From: Siphlonurus alternatus
Lineage: Eukaryota > Arthropoda > Insecta > Ephemeroptera > Siphlonuridae
Direction: 5' to 3'
NCBI GenBank assembly: GCA_949825025.1
Contig: OX463781.1
Coordinates: forward strand, 20,653,630-20,717,629
DNA length: 64,000 bases
Of this stretch, positions 11,996 through 25,122 are shown one piece after another. Numbering within the stretch: position 1 is the stretch's first letter; each line of letters starts with the position of its first letter. A program made the position numbers and the translations under genes. Under the pieces are notes generated by a model that saw only the letters and a list, made by a program, of their open reading frames with translations, had not been told where the DNA came from and made no database searches.

Positions 11996-12135
11996 ATTCT
12001 CCTTCTCTTTCATCCCTCTCTGCTGCTTCGTCTCGGCGGCTTGACTCATCAACTTGGCTCTCTCATCTCTTTGTCTCGCCGCGCCACCCCGCCCCTCGCC
12101 CAGGTAGCCTCGGTTAAGGGTGGTACAGTACCTTC
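11996..12135. other. Small GC-richer island
   Basis: CTCGCCGCGCCACCCCGCCC is followed by CAGGTAGC, a possible 5' splice site on the plus strand at about 12104. No open frame of note. It could be an untranslated exon. Confidence 0.3.
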
Positions 12136-13789
12136 AAGTGAATTTTGTAGGATGGACAGCCTAATAAAAGCGACGCAGTAAAGTATAAAATTACTGTACT
12201 TATAACTCATTTATATTTTACGAATATTTGGATTATTTTATTTATCTCAATATAATGGCTTCGAATATTTTCAATTTTATATATATAATGTTTTCAGTGT
12301 TTACACATACTACTAAAATTAATTAACATGATGAAGTTTTTCCAAATTTAATACAAAAGCAGTTTCAATCTTTATAAAAAGTTAAATCCGTTAAAATTTT
12401 AAAAACACAAGTCTTTATATCTTAGAACGGAGAGGGGGGGAGGGGAGGAATGACACAAGTATTTAAATATAGATTTTTATAAAATTTTATAAAATGTTGG
12501 TATAATATTACCTGCATGGTGATTAATTATGATTAAACTACAGAATATAATATTATCTGAACCATATTAAAAAGTAGAGAGGTAAACACATTGAGTCACT
12601 GATAAAATATATCGGTTTCGAAAAGTTATCTTAAGTCCGTTGATGTCCTGACATGGTCATTTTTTATGTTTGATTCTGACACAGACTTTATCTCCACTAA
12701 TCTAATTCCATTCATCAGTACAAACATTTTTTTATTAAAAATACTGTTATAAACCTGCATAACATTTCGTTGTGTTGTATAAAAAGTGTGAGACATGATG
12801 TCCGCTGTTGTTGAACGTATGTGCTTCACTTCTTGCACTCTGCAAACAAGACAACAAAAAATACAACGACAAAAGGAGAAGGAGGCGGCAACCATGCAAA
12901 ATATCACGTTAGTCATGTCCTGCATGATGACATTAGACCGCAAAAAAAAAAACATTTCTTTTTCACGGGAATTTCAAAGCCGTGTTAACAAAACTTTTTT
13001 TGTTTTCCTTCAGAAAATTAACTTTAGATTATACCTGTAATTATCATCTAAAATGCTGTGAAACAGATTGCATTCTTTTGATATATTTTTTTTTTCTTTA
13101 TGAATATAACATATGATGAATAAAATCAAATTCGACCCAGGATGTAAAATAACTATCTTTTAGGTATTTAAAATGCTCAATAGCATCCGGATTGATTATT
13201 TAGACAGCATAATTATAGTATTTAAAACAAATTAATTAAAAATAGTGGTAATTAATGTATTTAAATTGTCAAAAAATTTAATATATTTATGACTAAAATA
13301 AACATAATTATGAATTGTAAAACGACTAATTTTATGCAAAATTTTTACCAAAGTAATTAATAAAAAAAAAATAGTATTAAAATGTCCTTCTTTAATCAAT
13401 AATTTACATGATATTACGTGACTATGAGAATGATCTTTTCAATATGAGGTCATTCAGAAACATTATACATGTATAAGAAATGATCAGGGTCAGCCATGCA
13501 TGCTTATACAATGGTATATACATCAGATAAAGGTAACTTTTGTATAAATATAACTTTTTTTTTGTTTCATTTATATAATGCTTTTTTTTTTTATTTTTTA
13601 TTGTTGTATTGTCATATAAGAGTAGATTGAACGTACGTGCTTTATTTTCAAGCGATCTAGAGAGAAAAAAATTGCATGTATTGCTGCATGGTATATATTA
13701 TAAAGTATTATAATACACATAATATACACATCTGTATATAATATTATATATATATTATAAAAGGAAAGGCTTTATAATATACATGCATA
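12136..13789. other. AT-rich non-coding DNA
   Basis: No supported gene. A 109-codon minus-strand frame at 12626-12955 is Cys/Phe-rich without recognisable motifs, and the opposite strand is also open there, which suggests chance. Confidence 0.5.
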
Positions 13790-14330
13790 CATTAAAACTC
13801 CTCCAACAGCAGCACCGTCGTGTTTTCTTCCCCTATATAATATTCCACCCCTCCTTCTTATCCACAAACCCACCCTCGTTGTATGTATATGTACCGTTGG
13901 TCCAAGGAGGGCTGGCGGGCGCGGGCGGGCGGCTATAGCGTCGGGTGAACGAAGAAGGTGGGAGGTAAGGGAGGGAGCATATATATACACTCCTTGCTGC
14001 TGCCTTCTCACACACACACACGGTGGTGGTAGCTAAAGTATTGATCTAGAATTGTGCAAGTGTGTGTGGAGCCAATGTTTCATTCGAGCCGAGCGGACTG
14101 ACGAGGAGTCTTAAGCACAAGAATTGTTCTTCTCTCTCTCTATACTCACTCACACTCACTAAAATTCTCTCTCTCTCTCTCTGCTTCCCCTCTCTTTACA
14201 TCCATCTCTCTCTCTCTCTCTCGCCGTTTTTCCCCTTCTCGCGATGTCTTAACGAGCAACGTCGCGGCGCGGCGGTGCGGCGGAGCGGGCGCAAGCTAAG
14301 AAGAAGCAAAGAAGAAATGAAACTCATTTA
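13790..14330 (+). promoter_or_regulatory. Promoter-like island with TATA-like words and CT tracts
   Basis: CCCTATATAATATTCC (13831-13846) and GCATATATATACACTCC (13978-13994) are TATA-like. They are followed by CACACACACACGG, CT-rich tracts (14130-14225) and a CpG-dense segment (GCGGCGCGGCGGTGCGGCGG, 14264-14283). The layout suggests a core promoter with a 5' untranslated exon on the plus strand, but the start site and donor cannot be fixed. Confidence 0.35.
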
Positions 14331-15129
14331 ATGAAAAATGACTTTTTCTACCCATTCCACCCTCCCTCTATTTCTCATTTTCTCCCTCTCTCTTTTTCAT
14401 TTTTTTTTTATGTTTTTTTCTTCTTAAGCTTGATTTTTATTTAAAATTTAACAGTATAAGCATTTTGATATATCATAAAAATTACTACATACTTTTGATT
14501 AATTAGGTTTGTATTTTGTTTTGGTTATAAATAATATATTTGTTAAGTTTATTGATTTTTATGTCCAAATATCATTTTCTTCTTATATAAACATCATTTA
14601 TCTCATTTATATCGATTTTATTGAAGTAAAGCATTCAGAAACTGACCTATCCTAGAGTTTGTAGAAGAATTTGAGAAATCGATTGCAGTTAAAATGTTAA
14701 AATTGAATTATTATATGTAGTACTATTATTATATAATATGTTTACATGAATTGAATCATGCAAAGAAGCCATTGAATCTCATAAAATAAATTTGATTAAT
14801 CAGGAAATATTTTATATTTTGTTAATTACAAAACTTGTACGTTATTTTACAATACAATTTTACCATAATTATGTCGTATATAAAATATTAGTTTATAAAC
14901 CTTCCAGATTGTGTAATTTATTAAAATCATTAAATAACCATCAAAAAAATATTTAAAAACAACATTCAAAATATAAAAATAAATCAGTTAAAAAAATATT
15001 TATTATATAAAAAACTTGTTTTTAATTTACTTTAAATTTGAACGTAGCAATAAAATTAAATCTAGACATAAAATAAAACACGAACTATAATACCGTGATA
15101 TAATTTAGGTAATATTTTATTATAGCAGT
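14331..15129. other. AT-rich non-coding DNA
   Basis: No gene or repeat that I can name. Confidence 0.55.
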
Positions 15130-15430
15130 AAATTTACAAGTCCGTGCTGCGATAGGGTGGGGTGACATTGGGTGACAACCGACTTTCTTTAACCCTCCCC
15201 ACCCCCTATATTCTTCCCTTTAGCATGCATTCAATCGCTTGGATATATAGGGCGGAGTGGTAAGGCTGATTTGCTGAGGAAAATAGCTACTACTAACTTT
15301 TGCGGTGGCTCATGGGTGGTTCGATTTTGGTTCGTTTCACTGATCAAAGCATTAGGAGAGAGAAAGATGCAGCACGAGATCGTACTTGGGCGTTCTGCTA
15401 CCCCCCTCCTCCTCCTTCCCAGTCATTTAC
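15130..15430. other. GC-richer island
   Basis: It contains a local repeat (GGGTGGGGTGACATTGGGTGACA at about 15154-15176), C-rich tracts and a TATATA word at 15244-15249. An 89-codon frame shows no recognisable domain. Confidence 0.3.
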
Positions 15431-15744
15431 ATTGTAGATCAACTACGCTAAATTTAATTCGAATAAAAATTATATTTTTTTTTTTATTATCATTTTTTTT
15501 TTTTTTTTTTTTTGTAACGATAAAAATTTCATTTCATTAAACAAGTTTGAAATTTGTGTTATAAGATTTTTAGATCTGAAAATGTACAGATTATCATTAA
15601 AAGTTAGAAAGTTTTAAATTTTATCATTATTTGATATCATTATATTTTAAATTCATGTTTAACACTGGTATAATGCAACACTAAGAATTAAACAAAATAT
15701 AAATATTTAGTTAATTATTATATATTTTGATTGCATTTAAAAAT

Positions 15745-15865
15745 ATAATCGCCATGACATCCGTGATCGGCCGCCATTACGCCTGCAAGGCTCAAAGGTA
15801 GGCAAACCGCCGTGCACGGTCAGCTGTTTGTCAGACGCGCGCTGAAGTTATAGTTAGAAATCACT
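15745..15865. other. CpG-rich exon-like segment with start codon and donor words
   Basis: On the plus strand, ATG at 15754 opens 14 codons (MTSVIGRHYACKAQ) that run into AAAG followed by GTAGGC at 15798, a possible splice donor. On the minus strand the same block reads a pyrimidine stretch, GCAG, then AATGGCGGCC, a possible acceptor and start. Both readings cannot be right. The segment is GC-rich amid AT-rich DNA. I do not recognise the peptide. Confidence 0.3.
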
Positions 15866-17459
15866 GCAGAAAGTTCCATTGATAAATTTTAACTTTTAAT
15901 CCTTCTCTATTTTAAATTCCTGACTATTTTTGCTTGGTATACAATATTGCAACAATATGGCAAACTTTAATCACGAATAATCTCACTGAAAGAAAGTTGG
16001 CGATTGCTTTTTTTTTTTTTTTTTCGTTCATAAAAATTCAAGTTATAAATTCAAATATTAAGAAGAAACTTGGATGAAAAGATTCCTTTATACATTAGTA
16101 TATATTTCATTGAAAGTTTAATTTATATTCACCTGTAGTATGTACATTTTAATATAAGGAACAAACCATTTTTAAAAATTTTAAGAACTCAACATTATCT
16201 CTCTTATATTATTAACCAAAATATTAATAATAAAAAATTTAAAGAAATAATTTGAGATATTATACAAACCCTACATTTTCTAAATATAAATTATATAAAT
16301 CCTTATGTTTTATATGAAAAATTTTCCCTTTGATATTATTTTTTTTATTTCTATAGGTTTACCACGCAGGAGCAATTACGTATATACTAAGTCAGGACTT
16401 AGGTTACAAACTAGAGCACGCACTCACACGTGCACGCATGTGGCTTGCCGAGCGTGTGTGTGTGTGTAAAACATGCAGCATGCAACTTCTGTGTATATAT
16501 TCTCGTGTGTGGCACGCGTCAGAGAAAGAGAGAGTAGAAAAAAAAAATGGATGTATTATACTAAGAGTTAGAGGAAGGTTTAGGGGAGAAAAAGAAGAGT
16601 GAAGTTAGGATTGTACTGAGGAGTTTAAGGGTTGTATTATAAGGGAGAGAAAGTTAGTATATAGAGAAGGAGAGGGAGGAGGTGGAATGGTTATATTATT
16701 ACACACAAAGAACAGGATAGTCATAGTAATACTAACCCTCTACTTTCATTCTTCATGTATATAGTATTATCTCATGTTTTCTAGTTTTTTTTTATGTGTA
16801 TATATACAGTGTATAATATACACCCTCTTTCCTTTTTCTTGACATTGATTTTTTACGAGTACAAAATTTTGTGATAAATTTAAGATATTTTGATTAATGC
16901 TTTTCTTGGTGCTTTAAAATTTTGAATCATACCATGAAACAATTATATTACAATTACAGTATACCAAGCCATTGGTCATTTGATTGTTTTTAAAAAAAAA
17001 AAAAAAAGACTTTCAGTTTCAATTTCAAAAGGTTTTTATTGTCAAAGTCCCGAAACTCCCACGACTACCAAAGTATGCAACATGTAAGACACGCGTGTAT
17101 AATAATTTGCCTAATTTACAGGACTTTTATGAATTAGAAATCTTGAAAATCATTGTTTAGCTCTTGATTTAGTCATGAGTATGAAGTAGGGTTAAATATT
17201 CATCATATGGTGGTAATTTATGTTAGTTCAAATTTCATATTTGACGTACGCTTCGTATTATTCTATAACTAACAAAAACAATAATACGTTTTGCATATTT
17301 CAGGTATTTTTTTTTTTTAAACTTAAGTATTTTAGGAAAGAAAAAAAAAAAAATTATATTTATAAGTTAGTCTTGAAATTGATTGTTCTTATCTTTATAA
17401 TTATTATTTGTCTCTGTTTTCACTTATCGATTGATATGAGGTAAGATTTATTAAGACTA
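15866..17459. other. AT-rich DNA with a GT/AC-rich patch
   Basis: 16420-16520 contains CACACGTGCACGCATG, a (GT)n run and TATATATTC. 16550-16700 is purine-rich (GAGGAAGG, GGGAGAGAAAG). Nothing codes recognisably. Confidence 0.45.
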
Positions 17460-17700
17460 CGACGCCAAAGATTCCCACAAAATCTTATGCTATAATTTTG
17501 CAAAGGAGGAGTCTGTGATCGTGCTGAGCTGCGACTGTGGGGGATTACCGGTGGTGGCCTCGCGGGGCGGGGGTGGTTCAGTGGCAGCAACCCCTCCCTC
17601 GCCACTACAGCCATAAACTGGCGGCGGCTTCTCTCTTTCAGCAAGAGAGCAGCGACGCAGTTGACCCCATACCGTAGGGGCCAATATTAAAACTGTTTTG
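17460..17700. other. GC-rich island
   Basis: CpG-rich (CCTCGCGGGGCGGGGGTGG, GGCGGCGGC) with overlapping open frames on the minus strand that have Pro/Arg-rich, non-conserved products. CTTTCAG at 17635-17641 could be a plus-strand 3' splice site. The function is unclear. Confidence 0.35.
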
Positions 17701-18059
17701 ATCCCCTTACATAAAAAAAAAGAATAACATGACATTTATTAGCTTTAAAAATATTTATATTATTTTCTTTACTGACCAAATTTTATTGTTAATTAATTTG
17801 TGTGTTTTTGTACTTAATTAGTATACTTTAGATTTGTATTTCAATATTTATTTTATCATGTAATTAATTAAACCAATTATTATATTAATAAGTTTATTTC
17901 GATTGTATTTCTAAAAATATAATAAAAAGTTTACTATTAATTATCAAATGAAAAATTATTCTAATTTTTATTTTAAAAGTTCTAGATTTGAGTGGTCTAG
18001 ACTAAAAAAAAAAAAAATACAAGTTTGCAAAATCGTTTCATGTAGTTCTCTGAAATGTA

Positions 18060-18154
18060 ATCGTATAAAGCTCAGGCTGTCTGCCTCATACTCCCCACGT
18101 TACCCCACGTATTCTCTTTTCCGACTCACACGTCGATTGTGTGTACAGAACTGC

Positions 18155-18199
<45 letters not shown>

Positions 18200-18435
18200 C
18201 AGTTGAAGGAAAGCTGTCGGTCGGTTTGAGAAGCGGGGGGTGAGGACCGCCAAGCCTGTAATGGGTTTTAGATCGCGGTGGCGCCTCTCCCAACTGCCTT
18301 CTCCGCGCGGCGCTACCACCACCACTGCTACTGCAGTGATGCTATCGCTCCCCAAGGACCCAATAATAGTCACATAACACTCAAGAGACAAATTGCCGCC
18401 TCTACAACTGCAGCTTTGCTTGCTTGATCGCCGTT
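18060..18435. other. GC-rich island with embedded (GA)n
   Basis: It holds a (GA)21 tract at 18157-18198, then CpG-rich DNA (CGCGGTGGCGCC, CCGCGCGGCGCTACCACC). A 101-codon minus-strand frame is partly microsatellite. The composition suits a promoter or untranslated exon. Confidence 0.4.
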
Positions 18436-18443
18436 TAATCGAC

Positions 18444-18447
<4 letters not shown>

Positions 18448-18503
<56 letters not shown>
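18448..18503. repeat. (AT)n microsatellite
   Basis: About 56 bp of pure alternating AT at the edge of the preceding GC-rich island. Confidence 0.95.
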
Positions 18504-18504
<1 letters not shown>

Positions 18505-20839
18505 TTCACTGTTTTTTAGTTTAATTTAAAATTCAGAATATATTTTTTATTTAGTAGTTTTTTTTATACACCAAGTTTTCTCTGTTTTGATCTTTACAAA
18601 TTAAAAATATTTTTTTATTACTATACACACTTTTTTCTTCATTTTATACTTATATTTTTTAATATTGTTCCATTGATTTTTTTATTTAAAAAAATTAATA
18701 ATGATAAATGGGAAAAACAATCGAAACGCAACAAAACAACTCAAGATTTAATATCATTCATTTATTTATTTTTTTTATCATTGTTTATACCACACAGAAG
18801 AGTTACAAAAATTAATAAAATTTACTTATATATAAACTTTTTTTAATATTGCATAATTTAAAAAGCATTTATAAATTGAATACGAAATTAATATAATACT
18901 GTTCTATACATAAAATATAATGATATGAATATATGCGAATGCTTTCCGTTATTACTAACACAACTTAATATGACTTCTTTGCAGAAAAAAAAATGAATAA
19001 AAAGGGCAAAAAAAAACATGAGGATGACGATGAGAAGAAGGTTGAGAAGAAAAAGTCAAGAGGGCATCAGAGAGAGAGAGAGAGAGAGAGAGAGATCGGG
19101 CTAGCAAGCAAACACTCCTGCAGAAGGATAGCACACGACAGCAGTAGCAAGTATAGAAATATAAGGATCGATGTCATCTCAGCAGACACACATTCATATA
19201 CGCAGCAACTTCCATATTGTCATTAGCAGATCTTTCACTCCTCCCCCCTCCCTCTCTTTCTTTATATAAAAGTCATATAGAATATAATTCTCATACTCAC
19301 TTCACTTCTATATACCTTGCATTATAGTATTATTATTATTATTATTATTAAAGAGATGAGATAGAAGAGGTGGAGGAGAGAAATGTTGGCACGTTTTGAT
19401 TTGAGTATGTGACGCACTCATTCCCATCTGGTATATATATGAAGAATATGCCACTGCTGCTGCTGCTGTTACTGATGGTGTGTTCTATACGTTATATCTG
19501 TACTGTACGTGCTCACTCGTCGTCATAATGTGCTCATACAAAATGAGATTTGAAGTCTCCTCATCTCATTCTATTCCATGTACCCTCCCCCTTATACCCC
19601 CAAACCTTCATCCCCAATCTACACCTCCCACACACATATATAAACCCCTCTTTCTCTCTCTCTCTCTCTCTCTTGTTATTGCTTTATATAAAACGATAAA
19701 CATATATAATTTTCAAAAGGTAATATTTGAATTATTATCATCAATTTATATGTATTTATGTAATTAGTAAATAAATACAAATTATATTCATATAATATAT
19801 AAAAAAATACAAATTCTTACACCTATAAAGATGGCTGATGTGATTTAATATTATATCTATTTAATTTACATTATACATAAGGAAAAGTAAATAAATACTA
19901 TGCAGCTTTAAACAAATTATATTCAACTTGCTTACGTGGAAACTTTTTTATATTATGAAAAAAATCTATCTAACAGAATTTACCATGTTATAAGTTTTTA
20001 TAACTCCCTGTATCACAAATAAATAATAAATCTAATACAGAGTTTAATTAAAGTTAGAAACTCAGTTTAAAAAGTCTATTTTTGTAAAAAAAAGTAATAA
20101 TAATAAAACAGAAAATAATATAATACCATTGCATAGTATGAAGTGGTGATTAAAAGTTTTAGATTGACTGCAGTGACAACAGTATAATATATAAACTCTT
20201 CTTACCTATATTATAATATAAATTTACATTTTAACGTATATAAAAAAAAAAACATTTAACTGCATGACATACCAGTATCGTAAGTTATTGAAAAAGAGTA
20301 AATTTTTTGATCTATAATAAAATATACCTGAATCTTGCATTGTTTCTGTTCTTTGTTAATATTGTTGATAAATTTTGTTATGAAATTCTCATTAATTGAA
20401 TTTTAAAACAAAGAGTTAAATAAATAATAATGATAATAAAATCTTATCATTAATTATTATATTTTTTTAATCAGTATATATATTAGTGAATTTACTTATA
20501 ATTAAAGTGTATGTAATGTTCTTGTTCAATCATACTAAAGTCATTTTGTTTCAGGTTATGGACATCATTGAAGATGGGTAATTGTGATCTGTATTAGTTA
20601 GGTAATGTTTTTTATTAGAGATAGGGTGTTTAAAAATGTAATTAGAGCCTTAGGAATATTGAAAATGTAAAAACATTTTCTGTTTTGTTTTGGTTTCTCT
20701 TTGTTTGCGTAAGAATTTAAGAAAAATAATTATTTTTAATAGTTTATTTTTGAATAAATGATACTTAATATTGTTGATTTGCAAAAATTTTGTTCAATTA
20801 TAAAAAAAATAATAAAAAAATTGTTATTATATAATAATA
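18504..20839. other. AT-rich non-coding DNA with short microsatellites
   Basis: It holds a (GA)n tract at about 19070-19095, (ATT)n at 19329-19350, (TGC)n at 19455-19469 and (CT)n at 19652-19672. A slightly richer patch at 19100-19640 lacks a convincing frame. Confidence 0.5.
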
Positions 20840-20991
20840 CAAACAAATGATTTAATTAAAATTTGCAAATAGCTAAAATAGGTCTTGAAGAAATAATAAC
20901 TTATGTATTTTTCAGCCAAACAAATGATTTAATTAAAATTTGCAAATAGCTAAAATAGGTCTTGAAGAAATAATAACTTATGTATTTTTCA
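20840..20991. repeat. Recent tandem duplication, 75 bp, identical copies
   Basis: Copies at 20840-20914 and 20917-20991 (period 77) are identical in sequence, including TAGGTCTTGAAGAAATAAT. Two junction bases separate them. The identity points to a very recent duplication or an assembly stutter. Confidence 0.95.
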
Positions 20992-21042
20992 ATCGATAAG
21001 GTTACGGAATGTAATCTTGATTGATGTATTGAAAATATGACC

Positions 21043-21074
<32 letters not shown>

Positions 21075-21835
21075 AATAGCGTGTCTCATTTTTTTTTTAA
21101 AATATATATTTAAAAAGTATTCACATGCTTATCATTATCACATTGCTGCAAGTTATTTACATTAATAAAATCAATAATTCTTGTTATTATTATGCTATAT
21201 TTCATGCTTATATTTTCATATACGTTTCAAATATATATTCAATACATTGTTATTCTCGTAACATAATTCTTTAATTATATAAAAATATAAAAACAGTTAA
21301 AAATAATGCAACACACAATTATACAGTAAAAATGCTTAATTGTTGTGAATGACAAGATTTTATTATTAAAAAATAATTCTTTTTGTTCGTCATGATAAAT
21401 AATTATTAAGACTTAATTTTACAAAAGTATTGCAACTTTTTTTTTATTTGTATTCTGTCGTAATATAAACTCCCCAATGTCATGCAATAAAACGTATTAG
21501 AACTATGATGATATATGGAGATAAAATTTATTTCGGTAGATGTAAAATCATATACAATTATTCTTTAATAAAATTATTACTTGATTTTGAAACCTGAATA
21601 TTAAAATATCTTATAAAATTCTTAAATATAGAATTTATCATGATGAAAGTTATAAAATTATATTATGAATAAAATAATAATAATAATAAATTCCATTATT
21701 CATCTCTCAGTGAGATATTTCAATATGTCAGAAAGAAAATTATTTAGTAGATTATATATGTGAAGGTATTTTCGTTCAAATAGCCTCACATTAGCGGTTC
21801 ATATAAAAGGTTTTGATCTGATCTTGATATTGCAA
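20992..21835. other. AT-rich non-coding DNA
   Basis: It includes an A22 run at about 21049-21070. No gene. Confidence 0.55.
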
Positions 21836-22200
21836 AGGAGGAGGAGGATATAGCTTGCTCTCTGTATGGGAGTCAAGAAATAAATAGTGAGGAGTGAGAT
21901 CTGATGGCTCGAGACGATGCAAAGAGGGGAGAAGAGGGAGTACATGTTTTATTTATTACTCATGAGGAGGGAATAACGTGGGAACTGAGTAAGAGAGAAA
22001 GACTTATCTCCTCTCGCTATACTCACGGCCGCGAGAGAGAAAGAGAGATGCTGCCTGCCCCGTGTGTGTGTGTGTGCAAGAGAGAGAGGAGAGCATGTGT
22101 GAAGTGACCCGTGACTCCGACTGGGCACGTCATGCAAGTCGCACGCCCACCTACACGACTTCTTATTACAGCAGTTCCTTTATGCATAATGACGTCATTT
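21836..22200. other. Purine-rich, GC-richer segment
   Basis: GGAGGAGGAGG, GAGAGAAAGAGAG and (GT)n words, then GCACGTC and GCACGCCCACC. It ends in TGACGTCA at 22190. Open frames are low-complexity. It could be regulatory DNA. Confidence 0.3.
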
Positions 22201-23389
22201 TAACCAGCAATTAACCAGGATATTATATATAATTTGTTTGTATATCTTATTGGAACAACACCTTGAGAAGATGATAATTTACATAACTTATTGTTAGAGC
22301 TGTAACAGAAAAAGAACACATAATAATATAGATAGGAATTTTAATATCACACGTTATAATATATTTAACACGTATATAATTTACTGTATAAATTGATCTG
22401 ATGTCACTGTATTGGGCTAATTAAATATCAAATACTCCTTGCGAGAACATTTTACTTTTATTGATTTCCATATTCATTATAAAATAATTTATCACACGAT
22501 TAATTAATATTATTTACTTTTTATTGCTTTTTTTTACCTCTCTATTAAGCATATTATTGTTTCACAAACTTATGATAAAATTTATTTTATAATATTATAA
22601 TTATAATGTATTTTGTAGATACGTTATCAAAATAAAACATCAGGAGAAGAAATAGTTTGAACTCTCGGTGATGAGTTGAGATAGAGAGAATAAAAATTTT
22701 AATGTATGCCATCGCATTTTTAAATGGTTATCTAATTCTTTTTCTACGAAATGTTTATCATAAATCATATATAATATGATTGTTGGTTTGATCAATAATT
22801 GATAACCTTTATGTTAAAGGAGGAAACAAAGAATCATGCTCCCATTGTTGCATGTCTGTGGGATAATCAACCAATTCGTGTTCTTCTCTTTTCAGCTATA
22901 AGTATTTTAAATAATGAAATTTGCACACGTATAATCAAAATTGTTATTAGTATAAAAATAATTTATTAAATGATTTTGTTACAATAAATAAGTGCAAAAT
23001 ATTTTACAATAATTTGAAAAAAAGGATGATTGATTTTATACTTACTTTTTTTTAAAACTTAAAATATATTTTATTATAAGTGGTTTTCTTCAAATGATGA
23101 ACAAAGGAATATTTATTATTAATAATAATAAAAAAGAAATGAGAAAATTTCCAAGTAACATTATATATTATATAAAAGTATTATTATCCGTATGATTGAC
23201 ATGAGAATATATCGATGACTCTATAAAGAATGAACGAAATATAACAATAATAGCCACGGCCAACAAGGTATATTATAAGAAGAATGTTGTTCATGGAGTT
23301 GAGAGACTGTGTTGTATTGTTGTATCTATCTCATTCTCTTCAATATATTATTGCTTATAACGTGACATTGTTGTGAATTATCGTGTGCA
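22201..23389. other. AT-rich non-coding DNA
   Basis: Nothing recognisable. Confidence 0.55.
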
Positions 23390-23745
23390 TGCACAACACG
23401 GAGAGGTTAAATCTTATGGAGGGGGCCCACACACGATGTGCAGTCACCCCACGAGGCGTGCACTGATCTCCCTCTCCCCCCTTCCCAACGAGGCATGCAT
23501 TTGAACGCCCCCACCCACCCCACCCCCGAGAGAGCTTTCGCTTCCTTACCCGTTCTCCATAGTATAAAGATCATCCGAGGTAACTGGAGCATCACAGCAT
23601 CCATTTTCAACAATACGAGCAGCGATGGCATCCTCAAACTCTCACTCATGCTCTCATCTCATCTGTTATCTTTCCTAAACATCAAAGCACGTGGTTCACA
23701 AAAACTATATAGTATGAACGTTTGCTCTCTCACTCTCTCTTATGT
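23390..23745. other. GC-rich island
   Basis: C-rich tracts (CCCCCACCCACCCCACCCCC, 23509-23528) and GGGGGCCCAC are followed by an 80-codon minus-strand frame and a 103-codon plus-strand frame that overlap. Neither has a recognisable domain. It is perhaps a promoter or untranslated exon. Confidence 0.35.
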
Positions 23746-24602
23746 ATAGTAAATTATATAATTCAAAATAATTCACATCATCATGATAATAGTAATAATA
23801 AAATTTACAATAACTCAATTGATCATATACAAAAAATATATATCCAAAGATGAATAATAGATTATCATGTCTATAAAAAACATATTTTATTTAAACGTAC
23901 AAAGAAGATGTATAATTGTAAAAATCATGAAACAAGTCAAGTGGAAGGAAGTTTATTATTATTATTAAAAAAGAAATTATTTTTTAGTATTCAGAATATT
24001 AATGCCATACTTATATGATTGACAAAATTATAGTTTAATGATATTTTTTCAGAAAATTTAAAGACGAGCAAATTATTAAAGTTATTTACGTTATATAAAA
24101 CATTCATATTATTTTATAGTTTTACCTATATTGTCATGGTTTCCTACAGTATATTTATTTTAGAAATTTCTGTAATTGATCTCGAGATGACAAAAAGAGC
24201 ACCTCCATGCAGGAGCGGCCAGGAGAGGTCAGTATGCAACTATAAAATATAAACAAATATAATTATTGTTAAAATATTTTTTGAAAAAAAAAAGTGAGGG
24301 GGGAAATTTTACAATAAATTTATTTATATAGCGTAAGTTATACTACATATTTTATTATGATTTTAATTAATTTACAATTACTCTTTCAAATTTTGTTGTA
24401 AGAGAAAAAAAATGTATATAATGTAAAACGTTTCAAGTGTTTCCTTCATGGCCTATATTTAAGATAATTCTTGTACTGTGTATTTAGCCTAAAGGTAAAT
24501 TATATTATATTCAAAACTAGTGAGTGAATAATAGAATACATATATGGCGACTCAAGTTACCATTGTTAACACTCAAGAGTGAGTCAGGTACGTTCTGGAG
24601 AG

Positions 24603-24604
<2 letters not shown>
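23746..24604. other. AT-rich non-coding DNA
   Basis: No gene. A short GC patch lies at 24203-24232 (CACCTCCATGCAGGAGCGGCC). Confidence 0.5.

Positions 24605-24682
<78 letters not shown>
24605..24682. repeat. (GA)39 microsatellite
   Basis: An uninterrupted GA array of about 78 bp. Confidence 0.96.
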
Positions 24683-24687
<5 letters not shown>

Positions 24688-25046
24688 ATAGGTACTGTAC
24701 TATGGAGCAAGAATATGTATAAATGTAATGTATATGTATATATCTTGCAAACACTACATGCAAAGGAAAAGACCAGGTCAGTAAGTACAGAGAGAAACTT
24801 CAGGGAACTTTTGCACTGTATACTCTCCCCCCCCCCCCCCATCCAGTGGTAATTCCTTCCACACAGCAGCAAGCGTATGTATGGAAACTCCTTGTGGTTT
24901 TTGTATAAGTTGACGACGTATGTGACGTCAGACAGGTGAATGAGGGGGTGGGGGATGTAAAGAAGACGCATACATAGAGATGAGAGCAAGTGAGTGAGGC
25001 GAGATGTGTACTCTTAGTCCTTTATATCACGTAGGTAGGCACCCCC

Positions 25047-25047
<1 letters not shown>

Positions 25048-25118
<71 letters not shown>
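25048..25118. repeat. (CT)35 microsatellite
   Basis: An uninterrupted CT array of about 71 bp, in inverted orientation to the GA array 365 bp upstream. A C14 run (24828-24840 region) and TGACGTCA (24923) lie between them. Confidence 0.96.

Positions 25119-25122
<4 letters not shown>

Noticed and set aside
12626..12955. 109-codon minus-strand Cys/Phe-rich protein
   Set aside because: The opposite strand is also open, there is no domain, and the composition matches chance in AT-rich DNA.
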